Origin: Sphingobacterium sp.
Lineage (GTDB): Bacteria > Bacteroidota > Bacteroidia > Sphingobacteriales > Sphingobacteriaceae
Reading direction: 5' to 3'
Length of the DNA: 51,644 nt
NCBI GenBank assembly: GCA_031253985.1
Contig: JAIRVH010000078.1
Coordinates: 1-51,644 of the forward strand
This document shows positions 43,770 to 51,626 of this stretch, piece by piece; positions within the stretch are counted from its first letter, which is position 1; the number at the start of each line of letters is the position of its first letter. Under the pieces are notes generated by a model. The model was given only the letters and a program-made list of their open reading frames with translations. It searched no databases and was not told the DNA's origin. Made by a program: the position numbers and the translations under genes.

Positions 43770-44333
43770 TTAGAATTTGTAACCTACCATAATGCCGATT
43801 GTTTTATTTTTTGCATCGAGCGTTTTGTCGACATTGGTAAAACCTTGACTATAATAGGCGTCTAAGGTCAGGTGACTAATATCTACGCCAATGCCTACTC
43901 TTCCGTCAAAGGAAAATTTCTTATAATCGGTATTTACGCTGGACTTAACAGTTTTGACATCATAGTTCAGCTGTGGCCCCAGTAATCCACGCAGGTTAAA
44001 GTCGCCATTTTCCAAAAATTTGTAACCTACTTGAAGCGGTAGATTTATTTGATAGAATTTAGGTGTTTTCTGTCCATTTTCGAAGTTATATTCTTTGCGC
44101 AAAAGGCTGGTACCGATTCCGGGCTGGAAGAATACACGATCGCCAATACGTGCAAACCCAGCAACTGATACCCCAACTTTGCCATTATTATCCTTTACAG
44201 CCTTGTTGCCAAAGGAACTCATATGATAATTGCTTCCGACCTGTAAGCCATACGTAATCTCTTGCGCTTGTGCAGCACCTGTTATTCCTAATAATGTCAA
44301 TCCCAACAGGGCTACTTTGAATGTTGTTTTCAT
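43770..44333 (-). CDS. Small outer-membrane beta-barrel protein (porin-like, OmpW/PorT type)
   Basis: The frame could open at a TTG (44339), but ATG 44333 gives a standard signal peptide (MKTTFKVALLGLTLLGITGAAQAQ), so 187 residues are called. The mature part alternates polar and hydrophobic residues in short strands (ITYGLQVGSNYHMS, VGVSVAGFARIGDRVFFQPGIGTSLL, LPLQVGYKFL, IGIMVGYKF) and ends in aromatic Phe, the outer-membrane insertion signal. This is the small 8-stranded barrel family common in Bacteroidota. It is divergent from the second ECF sigma gene across 357 bases and could share its control. Function unknown. Confidence 0.87.
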   Translation of the reverse strand: MKTTFKVALLGLTLLGITGAAQAQEITYGLQVGSNYHMSSFGNKAVKDNNGKVGVSVAGFARIGDRVFFQPGIGTSLLRKEYNFENGQKTPKFYQINLPLQVGYKFLENGDFNLRGLLGPQLNYDVKTVKSSVNTDYKKFSFDGRVGIGVDISHLTLDAYYSQGFTNVDKTLDAKNKTIGIMVGYKF

Positions 44334-44690
44334 TGTCAAATTATTTTTGTTATCAATTTTATATTGCTCTTTCCTTTATGACAATGGAAAATCCTTCTAC
44401 CCTTAGAAAAAAAATAATTTTATAAAATAGATGGCTTACCTTTAGCCACAAACGGGAAGTTTTCTATAAAAGTCTGGTACGGTGAATCTCACTTGATGGG
44501 AGATTGTACAGTGCGCTCTAGCGTATGTATATGAAAAGAATGACAAACAGGGACAAATAACAGATCTGAAATCATATTGTCCTTATCATCGAAGTTGATA
44601 TAAAAAAAAGAAAAATTTGTAAGGGTAATCTTCAATTGGGATGTCTTACTAATAAAGGAGATTATTTAAACAATAAGGCAGATTTGATCA
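44334..44690. other. Divergent intergenic region
   Basis: This 357-base region separates the barrel gene from the second ECF sigma gene and has no gene. An imperfect hairpin is visible at 44477-44509 (AATCTC with GAGATT, flanked by GTAC on both sides). No clean promoter match could be picked out by eye. Confidence 0.5.
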
Positions 44691-45224
44691 ATGTCGGAAA
44701 AAAAAGAAAAGAATTTTGAGCAGCTTTTTCGAGCGCATTACAAGGAGTTGCATCGTTATGCTTACCGGTATTTGGGCGATAGCGATGTGGCAGAAGAGGT
44801 TGTACAGCAGGTGTTTCTACGGCTCTGGGAACGTGATTGGGAGGAGCAGATACATACTTCATTAAAAGCTTATCTCTATCGGGCTATTTATAATGAGAGT
44901 ATGAATGTGATAAAAAAAGAGCAACGGAAGCTACAATATCAAGCTCAGGAACAGCATCGACAGGATTTTGTGCCTGCGGTTGATGAAAGTACGCGGGATT
45001 TGAACGAAAAGTTACAGGTTGCGTTGGCGGAATTACCCGAAAAAAGTCGTAAGGTCTTTGAATTAAGCCGTTTTCAGGAAATGAAGTATAAAGATATCGC
45101 AATAACCTTGGATCTGTCGATCAAAACTGTTGAGGGGCATATGAGTAGGGTACTGAAGCATTTGCGAATCGAACTTATGGATTATTTAACATTGATTATT
45201 TGCTTTCTTATCTATACGCTATGA
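44691..45224 (+). CDS. ECF-type RNA polymerase sigma factor (second pair)
   Basis: This 177-residue protein begins MSEKKEKNFEQLFRAHYKEL. Region 2 contains YRYLGDSDVAEEVVQQVFLRLWERD, and region 4 contains LPEKSRKVFELSRFQEMKYKDIAITLDLSIKTVEGHMSRVLKHLR. It is the usual length for Bacteroidota FecI-like factors. The stop codon overlaps the start of the anti-sigma gene (ATGA at 45221-45224), so the two are translationally coupled. The cluster continues with an STN-domain surface protein instead of a TonB receptor. Confidence 0.94.
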   Translation: MSEKKEKNFEQLFRAHYKELHRYAYRYLGDSDVAEEVVQQVFLRLWERDWEEQIHTSLKAYLYRAIYNESMNVIKKEQRKLQYQAQEQHRQDFVPAVDESTRDLNEKLQVALAELPEKSRKVFELSRFQEMKYKDIAITLDLSIKTVEGHMSRVLKHLRIELMDYLTLIICFLIYTL

Positions 45225-46189
45225 ATAAGGAACTGTTAGAAAAATATATCGTTGGTGAGACCAATGAATTAGAGACAGCCATGATACAAAATTGGTTGGA
45301 GGAAGATGCTAAGAATAAGGAGGAATACATAAAAATGAAAAACATGTGGGATAGTTTGCCAAAACCCCTGGTTGTCCCTGATGTGGACGTGGATAAGGCT
45401 TGGGCTGACTTCAAAGCTGTACGCGACAGCAGGGCGTCAGATACGGCTGTAATCTCCAAAAAGACAGCATCTGTGATAAAATGGAGCTGGTGGCTAGCGG
45501 CAAGTGTCTTGATTCTGTGTGCAGTAGGATTCTATGTATTTGATCAGTCGCACCGTGAGGAAATGTATCTTTCGAGTACGGAGCAAGTGCGTCAGGATTT
45601 TTTACCGGATGGATCCGTTGTTACACTAAATAAAAATACAGAGCTGGCTTATTCAAGCCGTTGGACCAATAAAAATAGAAATGTCGCATTGAAAAAAGGC
45701 GAAGTATTTTTTCAGGTATACAAAGACGAAAAACATCCCTTCGTTATTGAAACTGGAAAAACTAAAATCACTGTTCTGGGCACAAGTTTTAATGTGCGAC
45801 GGATTTCGGACGCAACAGAAGTCATCGTTTCGACGGGTTTGGTCAAGGTAGGTTATGCGAATAAGGAAGTCTTTTTACGACCACAACAGATGATTACGAT
45901 TCGCGACAATGATACGCTTAAAGTGGAAAAGGAACCTGTTAAGGATCAGTTTTATAAATATTATGTGGATCGGGTGTTTGATTTTGAGAATACCCCCTTA
46001 CAACGTGTTGTCGAGTTGCTTAACCGAGCTTATGACTATAAAATTATTATAGATCATTCTTCCGATCAGAAATTACTGCTGACAGCGAAATTCGAACAAA
46101 ATAGTTTAACTGAAATTTTGAAAGTCATTTCGAGCACATTCGGATTAAAAGTCAATGTGAAAGACCGGGAAATTCATCTGACGAGATGA
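45221..46189 (+). CDS. FecR-family anti-sigma factor (second pair)
   Basis: The frame can be read from a TTG at 45200, but ATG 45221 (MNKELLEKYIVGETNELE) fits the family and overlaps the sigma stop codon, giving 322 residues. A short cytoplasmic sigma-binding region is followed by one membrane helix (SWWLAASVLILCAVGFYVF, about residues 88-106). The FecR domain includes RQDFLPDGSVVTLNKNTEL, GEVFFQVYKDEKHPFVIETG and VLGTSFNVRRI. The C-terminal STN-like DUF4974 domain (FENTPLQRVVELLNRAYDYK onward) is the expected contact for an outer-membrane partner. The STN-domain gene starts 46 bases after its stop. Confidence 0.93.
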   Translation: MNKELLEKYIVGETNELETAMIQNWLEEDAKNKEEYIKMKNMWDSLPKPLVVPDVDVDKAWADFKAVRDSRASDTAVISKKTASVIKWSWWLAASVLILCAVGFYVFDQSHREEMYLSSTEQVRQDFLPDGSVVTLNKNTELAYSSRWTNKNRNVALKKGEVFFQVYKDEKHPFVIETGKTKITVLGTSFNVRRISDATEVIVSTGLVKVGYANKEVFLRPQQMITIRDNDTLKVEKEPVKDQFYKYYVDRVFDFENTPLQRVVELLNRAYDYKIIIDHSSDQKLLLTAKFEQNSLTEILKVISSTFGLKVNVKDREIHLTR

Positions 46190-46235
46190 ATCATCAAATA
46201 AATATATTTTCGGAACAAATTGTATAGAAAGCAAC

Positions 46236-48026
46236 ATGATACTATTTTTTATAAAGAGAGCAGAACTTTACCTTTTCGTTTTCATGCTGTGTTCGTTCCA
46301 GTGGGGACGGGCACAGCAAAAGCTTGCAACGGAGATCCGGATGCCAGCTTTTGCAGCGACTACCGTCGGTGATGTTTTCCAGGTATTAAAAGAGAAACAG
46401 GATGTATTATTTTCCTTTAATGGAAATATCTTACAGATCGACAGTGTTATTCATACCCAGGCTTATCAAGGAAATTTATATGACTATCTGGATCGAATTT
46501 TGGGGAAAGAATATAGTTTCAAAGAACTCGGAAGACATATTATTATTCAATACACACCGCAGCGGATGTCGGTGGATTTTGAGGTAAAGACACCCAATAA
46601 AAACAAGGTGGTTATATGCGGATATATCAAAAATATTCGGACCAATAATCCGATTTCCAATGCGAGCATTTTTGATCGGAGTGCATTACTGTCCACACTG
46701 ACAGATCAAAATGGCTACTTTGAACTGGACGTTAAGAAAAAAAGTAATCTTATCGCCGTGAATGTTAGTAAAGAGACTTTTCGGGATACCAGTGTGATGG
46801 TGATTTTTCCGATAGAAGCGCGAGTCGGGGATAAGAAAAAGCGTGAATATGGCTATTTCGAGGGATATGAGGAAGATCATGGTCTTTATCGGTCTTTTTG
46901 GGGGCGGGTATTCTTGTCACCTGCGCAACGGATACAAAGCATGAATTTGGGCGGTATGTTTTTATATAGTCCCTACCAGATTTCGATGACCCCGGGATTA
47001 AGTACACATGGCTTTATACGATCGCAAATTGTGAATAAATTTTCCATAAATATCATTGGTGGAGCGACTGCAGGTGTTAAAGGCGTTGAACTTGGTGGCG
47101 TATTTAATATGAACCAATATGATATGCAGGGGATGCAGATGGCTGGGGTATTCAATGCGGTCGGAGGAAATGTGCGCGGAGTACAGCTAGCGGGGGTAGG
47201 AAACCGTGTTTTCGAAGGAATCAAAGGCTTGCAAATGGCCGGTGTTTTCAATGGCGCTGGAGGAAATGTGAGTGGGGTACAGATCGCTGGTGTAGGAAAC
47301 CATGTTGTCGGAGGAATGAAAGGTCTGCAAATAGCTGGGGTTTTCGATAAAGCCGATACGGTGAGAGGAGTCCAGATTGCCGGAGTTGTCAATATGGCGA
47401 ATGAAGCGCCTGGAACAACACAAATTGCTGGGATATTGAATGCTAGCCAATCGACTGTAGGAAGTCAAATCGCTGGCATTGCGAATAAAGCGAAAAAGGT
47501 AAAAGGGCTGCAGTTAGCAGGAATAATCAATATTGCTGATAGTAGTGATTACCCGATCGGGTTGCTGAATTTTATTAAAAACGGTGAAAAGAGTCTTGCG
47601 TTGGCCATTAATGAGGAAAGCTATCTTGGCCTGCAATTTCGTTCTGGTGGACGTGTACTTTATAGTATATTATCGATCAATGTGGCACTTGAAGGTAATA
47701 GGCCTGATAGATATGCCTTTGAAGCGGGATTAGGGACTGTATTGCTCAATCGGTCTAAATTCAGTCTCCGTACCGAAATAGCGGCACGTAATCTTCTGAC
47801 CGAGAAGTTTAAAACGCTGGATAACCACCAGTCTTCGTTACGTGTGATTCCGGCCTTCAAATTAAGTGACCGTATATCCGTATTTGCTGCTCCCAGCTTG
47901 AATTATGCGGAGAGAGAGGAAAATACAATTTCTGGTGGTAGCACGGTATGGAAAGTTTGGCGAAGAGACCGTACACGAAATACGTTTTATGGTGGCGGAA
48001 TGGCAGGGCTTTTGTTAAAATTATAA
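46236..48026 (+). CDS. STN-domain outer-surface protein with 16-residue 'GVQxAGVxN' repeats
   Basis: This 596-residue protein has a signal peptide (residues 1-26, ending WGRAQ). An STN-like domain follows (about 38-106; TTVGDVFQVLKEKQDVLFSF), then a carboxypeptidase-regulatory-like domain (about 127-200; ICGYIKNIRTNNPISNASI, TDQNGYFELDV). Residues 283-440 form about nine repeats with the core G(V/L)Qx-AG(V/I)xN, resembling what I recall as the LA_2272-type surface repeat. The C-terminal part (about 450-596) is strand-rich and ends GGGMAGLLLKL, suggesting an outer-membrane barrel or sheet. There is no TonB plug or 22-strand barrel. Its place after sigma and FecR genes implies the signalling-receptor role normally played by a SusC/FecA protein. 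Function beyond that is unknown. Confidence 0.82.
   Translation: MILFFIKRAELYLFVFMLCSFQWGRAQQKLATEIRMPAFAATTVGDVFQVLKEKQDVLFSFNGNILQIDSVIHTQAYQGNLYDYLDRILGKEYSFKELGRHIIIQYTPQRMSVDFEVKTPNKNKVVICGYIKNIRTNNPISNASIFDRSALLSTLTDQNGYFELDVKKKSNLIAVNVSKETFRDTSVMVIFPIEARVGDKKKREYGYFEGYEEDHGLYRSFWGRVFLSPAQRIQSMNLGGMFLYSPYQISMTPGLSTHGFIRSQIVNKFSINIIGGATAGVKGVELGGVFNMNQYDMQGMQMAGVFNAVGGNVRGVQLAGVGNRVFEGIKGLQMAGVFNGAGGNVSGVQIAGVGNHVVGGMKGLQIAGVFDKADTVRGVQIAGVVNMANEAPGTTQIAGILNASQSTVGSQIAGIANKAKKVKGLQLAGIINIADSSDYPIGLLNFIKNGEKSLALAINEESYLGLQFRSGGRVLYSILSINVALEGNRPDRYAFEAGLGTVLLNRSKFSLRTEIAARNLLTEKFKTLDNHQSSLRVIPAFKLSDRISVFAAPSLNYAEREENTISGGSTVWKVWRRDRTRNTFYGGGMAGLLLKL
47082..47555 (+). repeat. Coding tandem repeat array in the STN-domain surface protein
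   Basis: About nine units of 15-17 codons encode G(V/L)Q(I/L/M)AG(V/I)xN-type repeats. The first units also show a double-length period of 96 bases, as alternate units read AGVFN and AGVGN. Similarity among adjacent units suggests growth by tandem duplication. Confidence 0.85.
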
Positions 48027-48090
48027 AACTAAAAACTATTTGATGACAGCGTTGTTCTATTGATAGCTTTTAAACATTTAACATTTTATG

Positions 48091-48132
48091 TAAACGCCCT
48101 ATATCAATCTGATAAAGGGCGTTTATTTTTTT
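48091..48132 (+). terminator. Terminator after the STN-domain surface protein gene
   Basis: TAAACGCCCT at 48091-48100 pairs perfectly with AGGGCGTTTA at 48116-48125, followed by seven T residues. It lies between convergent genes and may also serve the minus-strand gene ending at 48155. Confidence 0.9.
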
Positions 48133-48154
48133 ATAACTGCTGAAAGCACAGTCC

Positions 48155-48604
48155 TTATACGACTGTTGCAGTCTTCAATACATTACGGTATGGGTAAGAA
48201 TGGAAGATATGTCTGCGGGCAAATCGGCCTAAAGAATCTGCGTTGACAAATTTAATATAGTCATTCCGCTGAACACCAAAATATTCATATTGACTGCCAT
48301 CGTGAAAGGTGACTGTCAATATTTGTCCTTTCCAATCAACATCCTGAATACCAGAATTGGTAATTGTCTCGGTGTAGATTGGTAATTGTTGTTCTAGTGT
48401 CTCCGGACAAATGCTTACCAAGAAATGGTAGGCTTCAATCATTTCCACGCTTTTTTCCTCTGCAGCCAAACGACCTTCTTCATCATTGACAAATTTATCT
48501 GGATGACATTCTTTCATGATTGTTCGGTAGGTAGATTTCAGGGTTTTAAGATCCACAGATTTATCTACGTTAAGTAACTTCCGGTAGTCGGCAATTTTTT
48601 TCAT
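48155..48604 (-). CDS. J-domain protein fused to a KTSC domain
   Basis: This 149-residue cytoplasmic protein has an N-terminal J domain (ADYRKLLNVDKSVDLKTLKSTYR, with the conserved HPD in KECHPDKF) covering about residues 1-70. A C-terminal KTSC-like domain follows (about 85-145; ILTVTFHDGSQYEYFGVQ, FVNADSLGRFARRHI). J domains stimulate DnaK ATPase; KTSC domains resemble a module near lysyl-tRNA synthetase C-termini and have no clear function. The combination implies that KTSC recruits a client or nucleic acid for DnaK. It stands alone on the minus strand, opposite the preceding operon. Confidence 0.87.
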   Translation of the reverse strand: MKKIADYRKLLNVDKSVDLKTLKSTYRTIMKECHPDKFVNDEEGRLAAEEKSVEMIEAYHFLVSICPETLEQQLPIYTETITNSGIQDVDWKGQILTVTFHDGSQYEYFGVQRNDYIKFVNADSLGRFARRHIFHSYPYRNVLKTATVV

Positions 48605-48659
48605 GGCGGCAAAGATATGCTTAATAATCAGATTATTCGCTATGGAATAGGAAAAAAAA

Positions 48660-48881
48660 TTATTTCTTCAACAAGGTTTTTACATAGAGCTGCTCAACCT
48701 TCTCTCTAGCCCAAGGTGTTTTCCTTAAGAAAGTTAGAGAAGATTTTACGCTTGGATTCTCATTGAAGCATCGGATGACTATGCGTTGGCCCAACTCTTC
48801 CCAACCATAGTATTCCACCAAATACTCAATGATGGTATCAAGCCGCTTTCCGTGTAATGGATTATTAGTTTGTTCGTGCAT
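48660..48881 (-). CDS. VF530-family (DUF2132) small DNA-binding protein
   Basis: This 73-residue protein has the compact family pattern [20 protein letters not shown], then [20 protein letters not shown] and [20 protein letters not shown]. It matches VF530/DUF2132 proteins over the full length. The family has a three-helix DNA-binding-like fold, and its biological role is unclear. It lies 55 bases upstream of the J-domain gene on the same strand and may share its transcript. Confidence 0.88.
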   Translation of the reverse strand: MHEQTNNPLHGKRLDTIIEYLVEYYGWEELGQRIVIRCFNENPSVKSSLTFLRKTPWAREKVEQLYVKTLLKK

Positions 48882-48964
48882 GTTGTAAAGATAATAATCT
48901 TCGAATTATGGATTAAACTAATTTTTATGACATGGTTAAAATAGAATACTGCTACAGTACTGGA

Positions 48965-49489
48965 TCAATGTTCGTATTCGTCCAGTTGTCCCGCTAGTTT
49001 TTTTAGGTCTATACGGAGCTGCTCATCCCAAATTTCTCCCGTGGCATCTAATTTTCCTTTGACTCCTTGTATAAGTAGGTTTCTTTTTTCGTCAATTTGA
49101 GCGCCCAACCCCTGCATAATGCGTTGTAACTCCATGTGAGCTGTTTCGCCTTGCGCCGCAGCGGTAATAATACTGACGGGCTTATCGGTAAATATCGTCG
49201 TTGCTGCGCACCATTCAAGTAGATTTTTTAATCCACTCGGTACACTAAAAATGTATTCTGGACTGCTGATCAATACGATGTCAGCATCGTTAATTACCTG
49301 ACGGAGCGCTACAATTTCTATAGGAGGATGAGATTGGCTCTCTTCTGGATCAAAATGTGGCAGTTCTTTCAGGCGGTCAAATAGCGTGAAATGGATAGCG
49401 CCACTAACCTCTTGTTTGAGGTGATTGACAATATGGTGATTGGATGAATGTGTACTGGCACTACCTACAATAGCAAAAATAGTTTTCAT
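48965..49489 (-). CDS. NADPH-dependent FMN reductase-family flavoprotein
   Basis: This 174-residue protein has the flavodoxin-like fold of the family. AIVGSASTHSSNHHIV is the phosphate-binding loop, SSPEYIFSVPSGLKNLLEW is the diagnostic FMN-binding block, and VSIITAAAQGETAHMELQRIM is the third conserved segment. Members reduce FMN, quinones or azo compounds using NAD(P)H in the cytoplasm. It is transcribed away from the third ECF sigma gene across a 214-base gap. The substrate is unknown. Confidence 0.9.
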   Translation of the reverse strand: MKTIFAIVGSASTHSSNHHIVNHLKQEVSGAIHFTLFDRLKELPHFDPEESQSHPPIEIVALRQVINDADIVLISSPEYIFSVPSGLKNLLEWCAATTIFTDKPVSIITAAAQGETAHMELQRIMQGLGAQIDEKRNLLIQGVKGKLDATGEIWDEQLRIDLKKLAGQLDEYEH

Positions 49490-49650
49490 GAGTGTTTAAT
49501 TATTCGCAGAGCACGACTAGGCTCTTTGCATTTTTACTTCTTATCTTGATTCCGAGGGCACTAAATTACAATATTCAATTCAAACGATTTTCTTTGTTCT
49601 TCGCTTGAATGTAATTTTTCCTTTCTTTCTCCTTTTACCGATTAAGTTTA

Positions 49651-49658
49651 TACTTTTG
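49651..49658 (+). promoter_or_regulatory. Candidate -7 promoter element for the third ECF sigma gene
   Basis: TACTTTTG is an exact match to the Bacteroidota -7 consensus TAnnTTTG. A TTTC at 49626-49629 lies 21 bases upstream as a possible weak -33 element. Transcription would begin roughly 40 bases before the start codon at 49704. Confidence 0.45.
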
Positions 49659-49703
49659 GAATAGGGGACTTATATTAGCCTTGTTCGGATTATATGCTTT
49701 GTT

Positions 49704-50261
49704 ATGAGAAATAAAATGGGGTACCGCTTATTGTGGGAACGTATTCGTACTGGAGACGAGACGGCTTTCTTTGATCTATATGCGGCGCTCTATCAGGAGC
49801 TTGTTAATTTTGGAATACGTACTTGTGGTGACAGTGACTTGTCAAGTGAAGCGACCGATCAGGTTTTCGTTAAAATTTGGGAGAAAAGAAAACAGCTAGA
49901 TCGGGTAGAAAATGTACAGTCCTATCTCATTACTTTTTTAAAAAGACGTATTCTGCGTTTACTGGAGAAACAGCATAAAATAAATACTGCGCTCCAAAAT
50001 GTGAAAGCAGAGGACGACTGGGTTGAAATGCCCTATGAAGAATTTGTTATTAAGGTACAGACCAATGAGATTATACAGATCCGTCTGAAGGATGCACTGG
50101 AGAAGTTGTCTTTTCGTCAGAAGCAGCTGGTTAATCTGAAGTTCTTTGAAGGCTATTCCTATGAAAAAATAGCTGAAACGACACAGATGTCTGTGAAAAC
50201 TGCCTACAATACGCTTTATGATGCGTTGAAAATTCTGAGGGAGGAATTGAAAGATATCTAA
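49704..50261 (+). CDS. ECF-type RNA polymerase sigma factor (third pair)
   Basis: This 185-residue protein has region 2 (LLWERIRTGDETAFFDLYAALYQELVNFG; SSEATDQVFVKIWEKRKQLDRV) and region 4 (LEKLSFRQKQLVNLKFFEGYSYEKIAETTQMSVKTAYNTLYDALKILREEL). ATG 49716 (MGYRLL) is an alternative start. Its sequence differs clearly from the other two ECF factors here, so it is not a recent copy. A FecR-type anti-sigma gene lies 188 bases downstream. Confidence 0.93.
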   Translation: MRNKMGYRLLWERIRTGDETAFFDLYAALYQELVNFGIRTCGDSDLSSEATDQVFVKIWEKRKQLDRVENVQSYLITFLKRRILRLLEKQHKINTALQNVKAEDDWVEMPYEEFVIKVQTNEIIQIRLKDALEKLSFRQKQLVNLKFFEGYSYEKIAETTQMSVKTAYNTLYDALKILREELKDI

Positions 50262-50449
50262 GTTGTGCGTGTGGCTTTTTATTTTTTGGCTTCAAGGATA
50301 GCGTGCTTGTAAGATGTCTGCAAAATTACAAGTATGTTGATGTTTTTTTTAAAAATAATATACTGATTTACAGTTGTTTGAAAAATAATTTAAATTTTCT
50401 TTAGGAAAAAGCCAGGCTTTAGGGCACTATAGAGTAAATACCCAAAAGA

Positions 50450-51550
50450 ATGAGCCAAAAAGATTATAAACAGTTAGAAGATTTTTTGATTGACGATACT
50501 TTTCAAAAGTATTGCTCAGGGGAAGATAAAAACTGTATTCTATACTGGCAACAATATAGCCTAAACCATCCCGAACAAGCAGAGACTATTCTAAAAGCGA
50601 AGCGCCTATACCAATTGTTGGTCGGTAACCGCAGACCTGTGAATGAACAATTGGAAAAATTGAAAACCGATCTTCAAAATTCTTCTGTAGAACATTTCGT
50701 GTCAAATCGATTTAATTGGGCCAAATGGGGCGCTGTTGCAGCAATACTCATTGCTTTGGTTTCTGGCGGACTCTGGTATTATTCGCAGTCAGGCAAAGTG
50801 GATACCGCATTGCCTATCACGTCAATTGGGCAGGTTTACCAAACGAAGAATGGTGAAAAAAAGACCTTTGAGTTGGGCGATGGCAGCACTGTTACCTTAA
50901 ATTCAGGAAGTAGGCTCGAGCTTGATGCTGATTTCAATCAGGAATTGCGGATTGTAAGGCTTGCCGGGGAAGGCTATTTTCAGGTGGCGAAAAATAAAGA
51001 GAAACCTTTTGTGGTACAAGCTTCTGATTTTGACATCAAGGTCCTGGGAACTACATTTAATGTGAAGAGTTATTCTGATGAGCCCACAGCAGAAGCGTTG
51101 CTTGTTGAAGGTTCGATTGAAATGAAGAGCAAAGGACAACGGGAAAATTCTGTGATCATCAAGCCAAATCAAAAAATCACGATTTACAAAAACCAAGGCG
51201 AAATAGCAGTACAGCATAAAACCAATAAACCAATCTCGAGCAAATTACCAATTAAGGAAATTGCTATAGAGAACATCCCTACAGTAGAATCGAACACTGC
51301 TGAAATACCAGATATTGCATGGCGTGAAAACAGATTAGAAATCGTGGACCAAGATTTTGAATCTCTGCGCCGGACATTGGAGCGTTGGTATGATGTGGAT
51401 ATACACATTCAAAACGACCAATTAAAACAATACCGGTTTACAGCAACCTTTAGCAAAGAAAATATCACTCAGGTACTGAGTGCTTTACAGAGCGTTGAAC
51501 CTTTTAAATTTAATGTATATGGGAGAAAAATAACTATATCAGAAAAGTAA
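50450..51550 (+). CDS. FecR-family anti-sigma factor (third pair)
   Basis: This 366-residue protein has an N-terminal cytoplasmic region (FLIDDTFQKYCSGEDKNCILYW), a membrane helix at about 91-110 (AKWGAVAAILIALVSGGLWY), a FecR domain (KTFELGDGSTVTLNSGSRLEL; GEGYFQVAKNKEKPFVVQAS; VLGTTFNVKSY), and a C-terminal STN-like DUF4974 domain (LEIVDQDFESLRRTLERWYD onward). A linker of about 30 residues (about 275-305) separates the last two. Unlike in the other pairs, it is followed at once by hairpins rather than a partner gene. Confidence 0.93.
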   Translation: MSQKDYKQLEDFLIDDTFQKYCSGEDKNCILYWQQYSLNHPEQAETILKAKRLYQLLVGNRRPVNEQLEKLKTDLQNSSVEHFVSNRFNWAKWGAVAAILIALVSGGLWYYSQSGKVDTALPITSIGQVYQTKNGEKKTFELGDGSTVTLNSGSRLELDADFNQELRIVRLAGEGYFQVAKNKEKPFVVQASDFDIKVLGTTFNVKSYSDEPTAEALLVEGSIEMKSKGQRENSVIIKPNQKITIYKNQGEIAVQHKTNKPISSKLPIKEIAIENIPTVESNTAEIPDIAWRENRLEIVDQDFESLRRTLERWYDVDIHIQNDQLKQYRFTATFSKENITQVLSALQSVEPFKFNVYGRKITISEK

Positions 51551-51551
51551 A

Positions 51552-51577
51552 AAGGATGGTGGACCAACACCATCCTT
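51552..51577. terminator. Hairpin directly after the third FecR gene
   Basis: AAGGATGGTG at 51552-51561 pairs perfectly with CACCATCCTT at 51568-51577 around a 6-base loop. The T-run (five T) is on the minus-strand side, so it may end a leftward transcript as well as the FecR message. Confidence 0.6.
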
Positions 51578-51599
51578 CATTGAAAAAATGATTAACCAA

Positions 51600-51626
51600 A
51601 AGCAGCAACATTGGGGCGTGCTGCTT
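51600..51626. terminator. Second hairpin near the right edge
   Basis: AAGCAGCA at 51600-51607 pairs with TGCTGCTT at 51619-51626. On the minus strand the stem is followed by TTTTGG. It probably ends a leftward gene beyond the window; no coding sequence of that gene can be confirmed inside. Confidence 0.5.

Noticed and set aside
46973..47392. 139-codon minus-strand frame opposite the repeat array
   Set aside because: It is the antisense of the GVQxAGVxN repeats, and its regular Thr/Pro pattern is a by-product of the repeated coding sequence.
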